Assembly (NCBI GenBank): GCA_016840185.1
Contig: JAEOSV010000066.1
Span: 1-24,957 of the forward strand
Origin: Candidatus Hermodarchaeota archaeon
GTDB taxonomy: Archaea > Asgardarchaeota > Hermodarchaeia > Hermodarchaeales > Hermodarchaeaceae
DNA: 24,957 nucleotides
Reading direction: 5' to 3'
Part shown: positions 15,367-22,424 of the stretch, piece after piece
How the letters are laid out: each line of letters starts with the position of its first letter
Position numbering within the stretch: the first letter of the stretch is position 1
Program-made: the position numbers and the translations under genes
Notes under the pieces: generated by a model
The model's database searches: none
Told to the model about the DNA's origin: nothing
Seen by the model: only the letters and a program-made list of their open reading frames with translations

Positions 15367-17355
15367 ATGACAACCGTACCTCACAACCGCATCACCCCAT
15401 TCCTCGTCACTCTTTCATTCATCATCATTCTTCTTGGGTTGACAACCACACAACCCCAGTCTCTCTCGGCCCAAGTATTATGGTCGTATCCAAGTGGGTA
15501 TGATCCCCATGGCGGGTATGTAGACCGGCTGTTGTTCATCGTTTATCCTTCTGAGGACATGGCTGAAGCTCTCTTAGCCCTACAAGTAGGAACTGTGTAT
15601 TCTTATGATGAACGAATTCCTCATTCAGCTGTGGTAGAGCTTGAAGCCAATCCCGCGATTGAGGTGACTTCTGTACCCGGAACGATTTATCGACAGTTCA
15701 CTATGAATTGTGAACGGTTCCCTACGAACATAACAGGATACCGAGTCGCCTTAGCACAGGCATTAGACAAACCAGGTGTCGTGGCAAATGCTCGGGGTGG
15801 ATTTGCGCAGGTGATGGACAATCCGATTCCCCTAACCTTTGCTTTCTGGACATTTGAGTCACAAATGGCTACCCACTTCTACGCAGAAGATATTGTGAGT
15901 GCCAATGCCACATTGGATGCAGCTCATATTATCGATCCACCAAATGACCCAAATCATCCACACCCCGGTTGGCGCTTCTATGATGCAGATATGAGTGGTT
16001 CATGGACTACAGGCGACAAGCGCGGAGACGTAGATGCACCAGATGGTTTGAAAATAGAACTACTCGCCTCTGCGGGGTATAGCCCTGCCATCCAGGCTTG
16101 CTTAGTTCAAGCTAGCAGCATGGCCAAGTGTGGACTCCAAGGGGAAGTCGTTGAAAGAGATTGGAACGCATTATACACCTGCTTTGGCCCTGATTGTAAC
16201 GTGTTTTATTTTGCGTGTTTCAGTTGGCGTGTAGATTTGCCCGGTGATCCAATCTTACTCTATGAGATGTTTCACTCTGAAGGTGGTGATAACTGGTTTT
16301 TCTACAAGTATAACAACAGTGCCTATGATTATAATTGCACTCGATTCATGGAGGCTCCGACCCGCTTAGAGGCACGTGCTTGGGCTTGGAACTGTTGCCG
16401 GATTCTCATGAAAGAAATGCCGATGATTGTCTGCTATAATGATGAAAATACCCATGCCTATCGAACTGATAATTGGGAAGGGTATGTTCCCCAATTTGGT
16501 GTGAATCGTATGGGGGGAAATCCTTACACATTTCAAAGGATCCGCCTAAGAGACAATGTGGGTGGACCCTTTGGGTGTTTCCCCACCGAATACGTCACGG
16601 TCCTATCCGAAGGTATGGATGATACCAACACCATTCTGACTTCATCAGGTTATACTCAAACCGTTTTGAATCAGATTTATTCTAAATTGGTGCGTGTCGA
16701 TCCCCTCGACCCGTTCACCGATACTGCACCGGACCTTGCCTATAATTGGTGGACGAATGTTACTACATCATCGGGGGATGTTCAAGATGGTGTAAAGTAT
16801 ACTTTTCAATTGTATGAAAATATCACTTGGCACGATGGTACTCAGTTCACGGCAGAGGATGTCAAGTATAGTTTGATGACGATACATCGCTGGGGAAGAT
16901 ACACCGCTGATAATGTGGCTAATATCTATCGCGTAGACACTCCAGATGAATATACTGTGGAAATCTATTCCAACAACTCGGGATACGTGAATTTCAATGA
17001 AGTCACCAGTGTCCACATCTTGCCTAAACACATCTGGGAACCCCAAGGAGCCAATAATTTCACCTGGAGCCCTGACACCCCCACGGATTTGATCGGAACC
17101 GGCTGTTTCAAATGGGTCACCCGAGTTTCCGGGCAGTACATCATATTAGACCGGTTTGAAAATTGGCACTTCGCCGTTGAGCACCCAACTGACCGGACAC
17201 TTTGTATAATTGTGGACCCGATTCCTTGGGGCGCGTATATCTTTATGCTTGGGATGGTCGTGGTAATCATTCAGGTAGTTCTTCTTTCCGTCCTCCTATA
17301 TCGACGACACACCCGTCAAGGAAAAAAGGGTGTTCTCAAGGGCACAATGAATTAG
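15367..17355 (+). CDS. membrane-tethered SBP_bac_5-type binding protein, apparently circularly permuted (copy 3)
   Basis: A 662-residue third paralogue, 25 bp after copy 2 and probably on the same mRNA, with AAGGAT a short way upstream of its ATG. The N-terminal hydrophobic segment could be a cleaved signal peptide (QSLSA before QVLWS) or an uncleaved anchor. The domain order is the same as in the other copies: GGYVDRLLFIVYPSED near residue 48, WHDG near 490, then a C-terminal helix and basic tail (YRRHTRQGKKG). It contains an insertion with three additional cysteines around residues 270-285 (TCFGPDCNVF, then FACF), absent from the other two, next to what should be a ligand-cleft loop in the family. 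This suggests a different ligand or an extra disulfide. The gene ends 16 bp from the convergent cupin stop. Confidence 0.88.
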   Translation: MTTVPHNRITPFLVTLSFIIILLGLTTTQPQSLSAQVLWSYPSGYDPHGGYVDRLLFIVYPSEDMAEALLALQVGTVYSYDERIPHSAVVELEANPAIEVTSVPGTIYRQFTMNCERFPTNITGYRVALAQALDKPGVVANARGGFAQVMDNPIPLTFAFWTFESQMATHFYAEDIVSANATLDAAHIIDPPNDPNHPHPGWRFYDADMSGSWTTGDKRGDVDAPDGLKIELLASAGYSPAIQACLVQASSMAKCGLQGEVVERDWNALYTCFGPDCNVFYFACFSWRVDLPGDPILLYEMFHSEGGDNWFFYKYNNSAYDYNCTRFMEAPTRLEARAWAWNCCRILMKEMPMIVCYNDENTHAYRTDNWEGYVPQFGVNRMGGNPYTFQRIRLRDNVGGPFGCFPTEYVTVLSEGMDDTNTILTSSGYTQTVLNQIYSKLVRVDPLDPFTDTAPDLAYNWWTNVTTSSGDVQDGVKYTFQLYENITWHDGTQFTAEDVKYSLMTIHRWGRYTADNVANIYRVDTPDEYTVEIYSNNSGYVNFNEVTSVHILPKHIWEPQGANNFTWSPDTPTDLIGTGCFKWVTRVSGQYIILDRFENWHFAVEHPTDRTLCIIVDPIPWGAYIFMLGMVVVIIQVVLLSVLLYRRHTRQGKKGVLKGTMN

Positions 17356-17371
17356 AGATGAATTCCTCAAT

Positions 17372-17707
17372 TTATTTTGTTTGATATCTATTGGGTTCAT
17401 TGAAGAAATCCATGGCACGGACAAGGGTGTGAAAGGTTCCATGATGGATGATATTTTCAGGGATATAGTACGAATCGCCGGACTCCAAATGGTGGGTTTT
17501 GTTACCGATAGTGAGTGTCATTTCACCTTTGATGACCATGCCATATTGGGCCTTGTGTGAGTGGGGTGGGATGGTTACGCCTGGTTGGATTTCGAAGAAG
17601 ACAATTTGGAAGGTGTCACCTTGGGCAAGCCAGGCTTCAACACCTTCGATGTTGATATCAACTTGGGGGAGTGCTTTGATGATTGGTGGATATGTATCGT
17701 GAGTCAT
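17372..17707 (-). CDS. small single-domain cupin
   Basis: A 111-residue beta-barrel protein of the Cupin_2 type. Motif 1 contains P-P-H49-S-H51-K-A-Q54, and motif 2 contains G-D-S-Y-Y-I-P with His88/His89. The usual metal-ligand set is His, His, Glu, His; the Glu position appears to be Gln54, a variant seen in some small cupins, so metal binding may be altered. Single-domain cupins include isomerases, dioxygenases and metabolite-binding proteins; no specific reaction can be assigned. It begins 20 bp after the arginine decarboxylase stop and is probably co-transcribed with it. It ends against the stop of the convergent binding-protein operon. Confidence 0.85.
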   Translation of the reverse strand: MTHDTYPPIIKALPQVDINIEGVEAWLAQGDTFQIVFFEIQPGVTIPPHSHKAQYGMVIKGEMTLTIGNKTHHLESGDSYYIPENIIHHGTFHTLVRAMDFFNEPNRYQTK

Positions 17708-17727
17708 GGGTTTGACGCTTCTTGGTG

Positions 17728-19515
17728 TTAGTCTATGTAGGGATCATCCATTTCGGGGAGTGTGAAGCCGACATCGTTGGCAAGGTCTTGTATAGTTTGC
17801 GCTGCACCCAGCCATTCGATTTGCCATTGCCCTTTGGAGGTGATTTTGAGTTGGACGTCGGGGAGGTCACCGATGAGGTTGTGGTCCATTTCGATGACAT
17901 CTTGGTATGCGCCTATTAAGCCGATGACGAGGTAATCGTCATCGATGGAAGATAAATCTCCAACGGGGAATCCTCCAAAACTTTGCTTTTTGGTAGTTGT
18001 GAGGGGGAACCCGTCTTGGGTGAACAACCGCTTATCACTTAGAGGTGGATTGTAATTCGAGATTTCCCCATCGCTATCGCAGGTGATGTCGACAAGTCGT
18101 ACGAGTGTGGTCGGTTGGGTGTGAAGGTTGGTTATTGGTAGAACGGGGAAGTATTGACCGACTAATACATGATCACATGCCCCGTTGAAGACAGAAAAGT
18201 TCCCTTGAATGATGAAATCGGAACTTAGCAGGTCCTTCGCTAGCTGAGTGGAAAGGAGGTCTTCGTAATTTTCGAATTTAACGAATAATTGGCGAAGGTG
18301 TTTTTTGACATACCCGATTTGTTCTTCGTATTCGAGGATGTCCGTAAGTTCTTGGTAGTCTGAGGCTTGTTGTAACCAGTCTTTCCATGCTTGGAGAATT
18401 GACTGGGCATCTTCAGCCTTTTTCGTTTCGGTAAGTAATTTCAAGGTTGGTTTCTTGACAGGTTTGGGGAAGATGTGGCGGAGTTCAAAGGCGCGAACGA
18501 CGAGAAGGGCGTATAAGGCAGTGATGACGCGTCCGGACTCGGTCATAATGTCTGGGTGAGGGTAATCGTTACCGAGTTTCTTGGTCAGGGCGACGATGAT
18601 GGCGGATGCATCGGAATGGATGGTTCCTGGAGTGAGATGTCCGTCGTAGTTTATGGGCAAGCCGCCACCCACATTGATGACTTTTATATTGGTGAATCCT
18701 GCGTCATAAAGGTGGGTATAGGCATGGGCGATGTACTTGGCGAAGGAGTAGATGTTGCCGAGGACTTGAGAACCAGGATGGGCGTGAATAGCCACGACAG
18801 CACTTTCAGATTTTTCTTGTTGGAGCAGTTTGATGGTTTGGAAGAGATCTTCGATGCTGAGGCCGAATTTAGAGTGTCGTCCTGCGGAGGCACCCCAATG
18901 GCTGACGATGGAGACATAGGGTTTGATACGAAGGGCAAGTTGCATTTTTTTTCGTGGGAGTATTGTGAGGGTGGTTTTTGCTTCTTTGACGGATTCAACG
19001 GAGACCCAGATATTGTAGCCATCGTTGAGGGCTTGACGGACAATTTCGAGATATTCGGTATCTTTGATCCCGTTGCACATGATGAGTCGGTCTTTTTTGT
19101 CTTTGAGCTCTTTGAGAACAATGAAGAGCTCGGATTTCGTACCAACCTCGAGTCCATACTCGGGATTGTTGCCCAAGATTTGATGAATCACCGATTTCAT
19201 TGGGTTGACTTTCAGGGGATAGACCACACGATATTGGCCTTGGTATCTTTGTTCAGCCATAATTCCTTTGAAAATCTGGGACACTTTCTTAATTTGAGAG
19301 TCAATGAGTTGAGGAATACGAAGGGTGAAAGATGGAACCCGTGTAAATCCTCGTTCTCTAACTTCTTTTCCAACCTGTCGAATTACATCTTGCATCGAGA
19401 TTTGCTGACCGTTTAACGAGATGATCAGGTTGCCGTGCCTATCGATGTCGAGAAAGTGGAGATCCTCTTTGCCTACGCCATAAACTAATCGTGAATCATC
19501 GAGTGTCCATTTCAC
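17728..19515 (-). CDS. speA: biosynthetic arginine decarboxylase (PLP-dependent, SpeA type)
   Basis: Converts L-arginine to agmatine and CO2, the first step of polyamine synthesis by the agmatine route. The 595-residue protein has the Orn/Arg/DAP-decarboxylase PLP barrel, with the Schiff-base lysine in Y-P-L-K102-V-N-P. Other marks are the S-K-F-G-L-S segment (215-220), the H-x-G-S-Q loop (246-250, here HPGSQ where the family usually has HLGSQ), the phosphate-binding GGGL (283-286) and ESGR (326-329). The dimer-partner catalytic cysteine is in DITC479DSDGE. An inserted helical region (about 355-430) and N-terminal extension fit SpeA rather than LysA or ornithine decarboxylase. It is slightly shorter than the E. 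coli enzyme. The start is GTG. No agmatinase or agmatine deiminase is in the window. It sits between a TPR gene and a cupin gene in one orientation. Confidence 0.92.
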   Translation of the reverse strand: MKWTLDDSRLVYGVGKEDLHFLDIDRHGNLIISLNGQQISMQDVIRQVGKEVRERGFTRVPSFTLRIPQLIDSQIKKVSQIFKGIMAEQRYQGQYRVVYPLKVNPMKSVIHQILGNNPEYGLEVGTKSELFIVLKELKDKKDRLIMCNGIKDTEYLEIVRQALNDGYNIWVSVESVKEAKTTLTILPRKKMQLALRIKPYVSIVSHWGASAGRHSKFGLSIEDLFQTIKLLQQEKSESAVVAIHAHPGSQVLGNIYSFAKYIAHAYTHLYDAGFTNIKVINVGGGLPINYDGHLTPGTIHSDASAIIVALTKKLGNDYPHPDIMTESGRVITALYALLVVRAFELRHIFPKPVKKPTLKLLTETKKAEDAQSILQAWKDWLQQASDYQELTDILEYEEQIGYVKKHLRQLFVKFENYEDLLSTQLAKDLLSSDFIIQGNFSVFNGACDHVLVGQYFPVLPITNLHTQPTTLVRLVDITCDSDGEISNYNPPLSDKRLFTQDGFPLTTTKKQSFGGFPVGDLSSIDDDYLVIGLIGAYQDVIEMDHNLIGDLPDVQLKITSKGQWQIEWLGAAQTIQDLANDVGFTLPEMDDPYID

Positions 19516-19541
19516 TTCAATCGCCGTCCTAAGGCTATGTG

Positions 19542-19552
19542 GTGTACTACAC
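19542..19552. promoter_or_regulatory. short palindrome upstream of speA
   Basis: GTGTA-C-TACAC, an 11-bp perfect dyad about 30 bp before the speA start, in the 87-bp gap after the TPR gene. It could be an operator or a chance palindrome. Confidence 0.2.
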
Positions 19553-19602
19553 AGTTCTGCTGTTATTACTTCTATCCTTTGATAAAAAAACGATGAGAGA
19601 GG

Positions 19603-20292
19603 TTAACTTCGTTTGTCGAATGAGTCGAGTTCTTCTTGGAGCCCAGGGTATTTTGGGTTAATCTTCATGGCCTGTTGCAGGTATTTTTTTGCTTTCCTTC
19701 GGCGTCCAACTTTTACGAAGGTCAGTCCGAGGTGGTAGTAAGCTTCAATGAATTCGGGGTCGATTACCAGGGCTTGTTCAAAGCTGCCCACGGCCTCATC
19801 GAGTCGATCCAGTGCGACCATCCGGGTGCCTTTATTGAACCATGCAATGGCGAAGGACGGTTTCAGGTGAATGGCTCGTTCGAAGCATTCGAGTGCTTCA
19901 CTTTGCCGAGTGAGTTTGGAGAGTTCCATACCCCTGTTGTTCCATGCATCCGCATAATTTGGGTCGAGGTGCGTTGCGTTTTCAAAGCATTCAAGGGCAG
20001 CGAGGTGCCGTCCTAGCTTGCTCAGAGATTGCCCTTTGCTGTTCCATGCGCGAGCATAATCGGGGGATAGTCCAATCGCTTTGTCAAAACTTTCGATGGC
20101 AGCACGGTATTTATGAATCTGATATAGCACAACGCCGCGGTTATACCAGACATTCACGCGTTGGGGTTCTTTCTCAAGGATTTTGTCAAAACAGTCTAAC
20201 GCTTCCTTGTATTTCCGAAGGCGCGTAAACTCGACTCCTTTGTTGAATAATTCGTTGATATTATCTTGACTTGGAGTCGTTCGACTAGACAA
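19603..20292 (-). CDS. tetratricopeptide-repeat protein
   Basis: A 229-residue soluble scaffold made almost wholly of six canonical 34-residue TPRs (about residues 14-217). Each has the W-x-N-x-G-x3 and A-x3-F-x-x-A-I-x-L-x-P signature; copies read AWNSKGQSL, AWNNRGMEL and AWFNKGTRM. TPRs bind short peptide segments of partner proteins; no catalytic or membrane element is present. The start is TTG. Two TTG codons lie within nine bases; the one at 20292 stands six bases after GGGAGG, a strong Shine-Dalgarno, while that at 20298 lies almost on top of it, so I prefer 20292. It is 69 bp downstream of the PfkB gene and 87 bp upstream of speA on the same strand. Partner unknown. Confidence 0.9.
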   Translation of the reverse strand: MSSRTTPSQDNINELFNKGVEFTRLRKYKEALDCFDKILEKEPQRVNVWYNRGVVLYQIHKYRAAIESFDKAIGLSPDYARAWNSKGQSLSKLGRHLAALECFENATHLDPNYADAWNNRGMELSKLTRQSEALECFERAIHLKPSFAIAWFNKGTRMVALDRLDEAVGSFEQALVIDPEFIEAYYHLGLTFVKVGRRRKAKKYLQQAMKINPKYPGLQEELDSFDKRS

Positions 20293-20367
20293 ACTCAATC
20301 CTCCCTTGAGTCCTGCATATTCGGTGCTTAGAGGCTAAAGCCTTTTGGCTTGTGTGGCGTTTTCACC

Positions 20368-21267
20368 TCAAACTGGCTGAATCTGGCTGTTTACAAGCCT
20401 TTCTAAATCTTTTCGCGAGGCTTTCACCAGGTTTGTGCAGCCCAGATCTTGGACATTGAATGCCCCCGCGGCATTACCCCATCTCGCGGCTTGGATGATA
20501 TCTTTGTTTTGGAGATAGCTGGCAATGAAAGCGCCTGCAAAACTGTCACCGGCACCGGTGGCATCAATTTCATGTACTTGATAGCTGTCGACGTGTTTGA
20601 TATCACCTTTGTGGTTTACCATGCAGCCGTCAGGCCCTTGGGTCACTATCACCAATGGAACCTGTTTTCCAAGCGCCTTAATTGCATCTGTCGTATCTGC
20701 GGTTCCGGTTAGAAAGGTAGCTTCTTTGGTATTCAGAAATAAAATATCAAGGTAGGGTAACTGCGGGACGATTTGGTCGCGCAAGGTTTGAGCTTGATGA
20801 AAAATCGTTGTCATACTCAAAAGTTGTCCATTACACTTAGCCCTTTTGATTAATGCTCTCTGTAAGTAGGGGGGTAGAATTCCCAGATGCACAGCGCGAG
20901 CATCTTTCGTTAATCGATTGAAATGCTGGAAAGATAGCTGATTTCCCACACCAAAGTGCAAACGGTAATTGGTCATCGTTCCATTTTTTGCAAAATCTGC
21001 CCAAAAATGTGAAGACCGACCTTTTCGACGGATGACCCCAGATAAGTCGATGTTCTTTGATTCAAGCATCTGTACAAAGTTTTGGGGAAAATCTTCACCA
21101 ATTGTTGATACTACTGCAACTTTGCTTCCTAACGTGGCTGCAGCCAGTGCGACATGAGCCGCAGATCCACCAAGCACAGGCTTGGTTGGAACACCTTTAA
21201 ACGATAGTTCATCTATGGCTAATTTCCCAGCAACGACCAAATCGAAAGACAAAGTTACGCGAACCAC
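20368..21267 (-). CDS. PfkB-family (ribokinase-like) carbohydrate or nucleoside kinase
   Basis: A 299-residue kinase of the usual family length that phosphorylates a sugar or nucleoside hydroxyl with ATP. The N-terminal substrate-binding GG motif is at 33-34 (GGSAAHVA). The N-x-x-E motif (N179-T-K-E182) for Mg/phosphate is present. PfkB signature 2, DATGAGDSFAGAF (235-247), carries the catalytic base D241 and the anion hole. Substrate cannot be named from these motifs. The start appears to be GTG at 21267, about 35 bp from a good TATA box, so the mRNA leader would be short. It heads a same-strand run (TPR protein, arginine decarboxylase, cupin), but no pathway link among these is evident. Confidence 0.9.
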   Translation of the reverse strand: MVRVTLSFDLVVAGKLAIDELSFKGVPTKPVLGGSAAHVALAAATLGSKVAVVSTIGEDFPQNFVQMLESKNIDLSGVIRRKGRSSHFWADFAKNGTMTNYRLHFGVGNQLSFQHFNRLTKDARAVHLGILPPYLQRALIKRAKCNGQLLSMTTIFHQAQTLRDQIVPQLPYLDILFLNTKEATFLTGTADTTDAIKALGKQVPLVIVTQGPDGCMVNHKGDIKHVDSYQVHEIDATGAGDSFAGAFIASYLQNKDIIQAARWGNAAGAFNVQDLGCTNLVKASRKDLERLVNSQIQPV

Positions 21268-21299
21268 CTAATGAATATGGAAGCGGAACATCGTTGACC

Positions 21300-21309
21300 T
21301 TATATAATT
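21300..21309 (-). promoter_or_regulatory. TATA box of the PfkB gene, possibly bidirectional
   Basis: Reads AATTATATAA on the minus strand, with a purine-rich GAAAAGTA upstream that fits a TFB element. It lies 33-42 bp before the PfkB GTG. The core is nearly symmetric; on the plus strand it lies about 20-25 bp before the ATG of a 44-codon frame, the spacing expected for a leaderless transcript. Confidence 0.5.
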
Positions 21310-21326
21310 ACTTTTCAGATTCAGTT

Positions 21327-21461
21327 ATGCAAAAAGCAGTCCCGAAAGCCTTTGTGGTAGACGGGATAGAGGGTGTGGGGTTACACCCACATTTCGTAAA
21401 CAATCTTGAAGCTGTTACGAAATGGAATGAATTTAGTGAATATTTCCTAAATTTTCAATAA
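21327..21461 (+). CDS. possible 44-residue small protein
   Basis: A complete small frame, ATG to TAA, in the 335-bp gap between the PfkB gene and the membrane-protein gene. The peptide starts MQKAVPKAFVVDG and ends SEYFLNFQ. It is not low-complexity and contains a Trp, five Phe and one Tyr. I recognise no family. Its ATG lies where a leaderless transcript from the TATA-like box at 21300-21309 would begin. Against it: the box has a better TFB element in the opposite direction, the frame is short, and two inverted repeats overlap it, so a non-coding RNA is an alternative. Confidence 0.3.
   Translation: MQKAVPKAFVVDGIEGVGLHPHFVNNLEAVTKWNEFSEYFLNFQ
21371..21424 (+). repeat. two adjacent inverted repeats (possible RNA hairpins)
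   Basis: The first is GGGTGT, a six-base loop, then ACACCC (21371-21388). The second is a perfect 10-bp stem, CATTTCGTAA (21390-21399) with TTACGAAATG (21415-21424), enclosing a 15-base loop. They are separated by one base. They could be a structured RNA, a terminator, or regulatory hairpins within the overlapping small frame. No poly-T follows directly, which argues against a simple terminator. Confidence 0.35.
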
Positions 21462-21602
21462 CCTAATAGCTTTCCCAATCCCTGGGGAGAGGCGGATGGT
21501 TTAGGTTGCATGGGCTCAGAGACTAGGTAACTTTGCTATTGAATAATCTTAAATTTCCATTTGAAGTAATGATGTAGAATAGAAGAAAATGGAGGCTTCC
21601 CT
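21462..21602. other. upstream region of the DUF4386-like gene
   Basis: The first half (about 21470-21530) is richer in G and C than its surroundings, but I recognise no RNA family. CTTAAATTT near 21549-21557 is a possible TATA element for the next gene. GGAGG at 21591-21595 is a strong ribosome-binding site that decides the TTG start at 21603. Confidence 0.35.
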
Positions 21603-22286
21603 TTGAATTTCGCAATTCTATTGTCAGGTTTTCTCTTTCTGTTTATATTTGTTTTACAACTTGCCATGGCCGCATTTGGTTATATCTTAGAACCAAGATC
21701 CAAACATTTTGATACCGACACTACGCTGCAAAAGATTAACAATGAACCAAGTAAATTTCAACTAAGCATCGTATTAGCACTGATAGAACATGTTTGCGTC
21801 ATTACCCTTGCGATACTGTTGTTTGTTGTTTTTAACCCATATTACCTAATACTTGGAATCGTTTTGCTAATCTTTCGAATATGTGAAGGCTCAATCCAAG
21901 TCTATATTGAGAAGGATTACTGGAAGCTTTTCGATATCGCTCAACAATATTCAGGCTCAAGTGGTGCTGAAAAAAATGCACTGCTTGATTCATATCGTAC
22001 CATTCTCCAAACAAAAAGCACTAGATTCGCATCTGCAATGATCTGTTGGTCCATTGGCACCCTCGCATTTTCAATCATGCTAGTTACCTTTGTAATGGTT
22101 CCTCCAATTATCGGATGGATAGGAATTATTGCGAGCATTCTCGTTGGTTTCAGCAATGGGATAAAACTTGTAAAACATGACTCCAAAGTCTATGAAGTCC
22201 TGTCATCCATCGGTGGACTGACAGCGATTCTTTTTGAAGTAATCATCGGAGGATGGCTAATATTTTACTCACTCCTCATCCCATAG
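21603..22286 (+). CDS. DUF4386-like membrane protein
   Basis: A 227-residue protein with about six hydrophobic helices: near residues 5-28, 54-80, 81-95, 142-163, 164-184 and 203-225. The first is followed by a short extramembrane stretch (LEPRSKHFDTDTTLQKINNE). The layout, with an N-terminal helix, a loop, a helix ending in a V-x-F-N-P turn and then a R-I-x-E-G-x-I-Q helix, resembles DUF4386 proteins. Function in that family is not established, so the resemblance gives no activity. Translation starts at TTG, seven bases after a perfect GGAGG. It appears monocistronic. Confidence 0.75.
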   Translation: MNFAILLSGFLFLFIFVLQLAMAAFGYILEPRSKHFDTDTTLQKINNEPSKFQLSIVLALIEHVCVITLAILLFVVFNPYYLILGIVLLIFRICEGSIQVYIEKDYWKLFDIAQQYSGSSGAEKNALLDSYRTILQTKSTRFASAMICWSIGTLAFSIMLVTFVMVPPIIGWIGIIASILVGFSNGIKLVKHDSKVYEVLSSIGGLTAILFEVIIGGWLIFYSLLIP

Positions 22287-22384
22287 CGAATATATCACTA
22301 CTCTATCATGACTTATTATTCCATGATTGTTTTGATGATTGTTGCTAGCCTTAGTCAATCTTAAATTCCTGAATTCCCTTCGAC

Positions 22385-22391
22385 TTTAAAT
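22385..22391 (+). promoter_or_regulatory. TATA box of the PH-like/zinc-ribbon gene
   Basis: TTTAAAT, 34-40 bp before the ATG at 22425, predicting a leader of only about 10 nt. The 138-bp gap around it holds no other recognisable gene. Confidence 0.4.
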
Positions 22392-22424
22392 GAGAGCAGA
22401 CTCTATACACTTTGGTGAACAATT

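Noticed and set aside
11434..17355. A complete ABC oligopeptide transporter operon
   Set aside because: Only binding proteins are present; the flanking genes are sensors and a cupin, not permeases or ATPases.
18556..19416. A 286-codon open frame on the plus strand inside the arginine decarboxylase gene
   Set aside because: It is antisense to a gene with clear PLP-enzyme motifs; its peptide is rich in Asp, Gly and Phe and resembles no family. It arises from codon bias on the opposite strand.
22308..22364. An 18-residue hydrophobic frame between the membrane protein and the PH-like gene
   Set aside because: Too short, no ribosome-binding site, and no placement relative to a promoter that would support translation.
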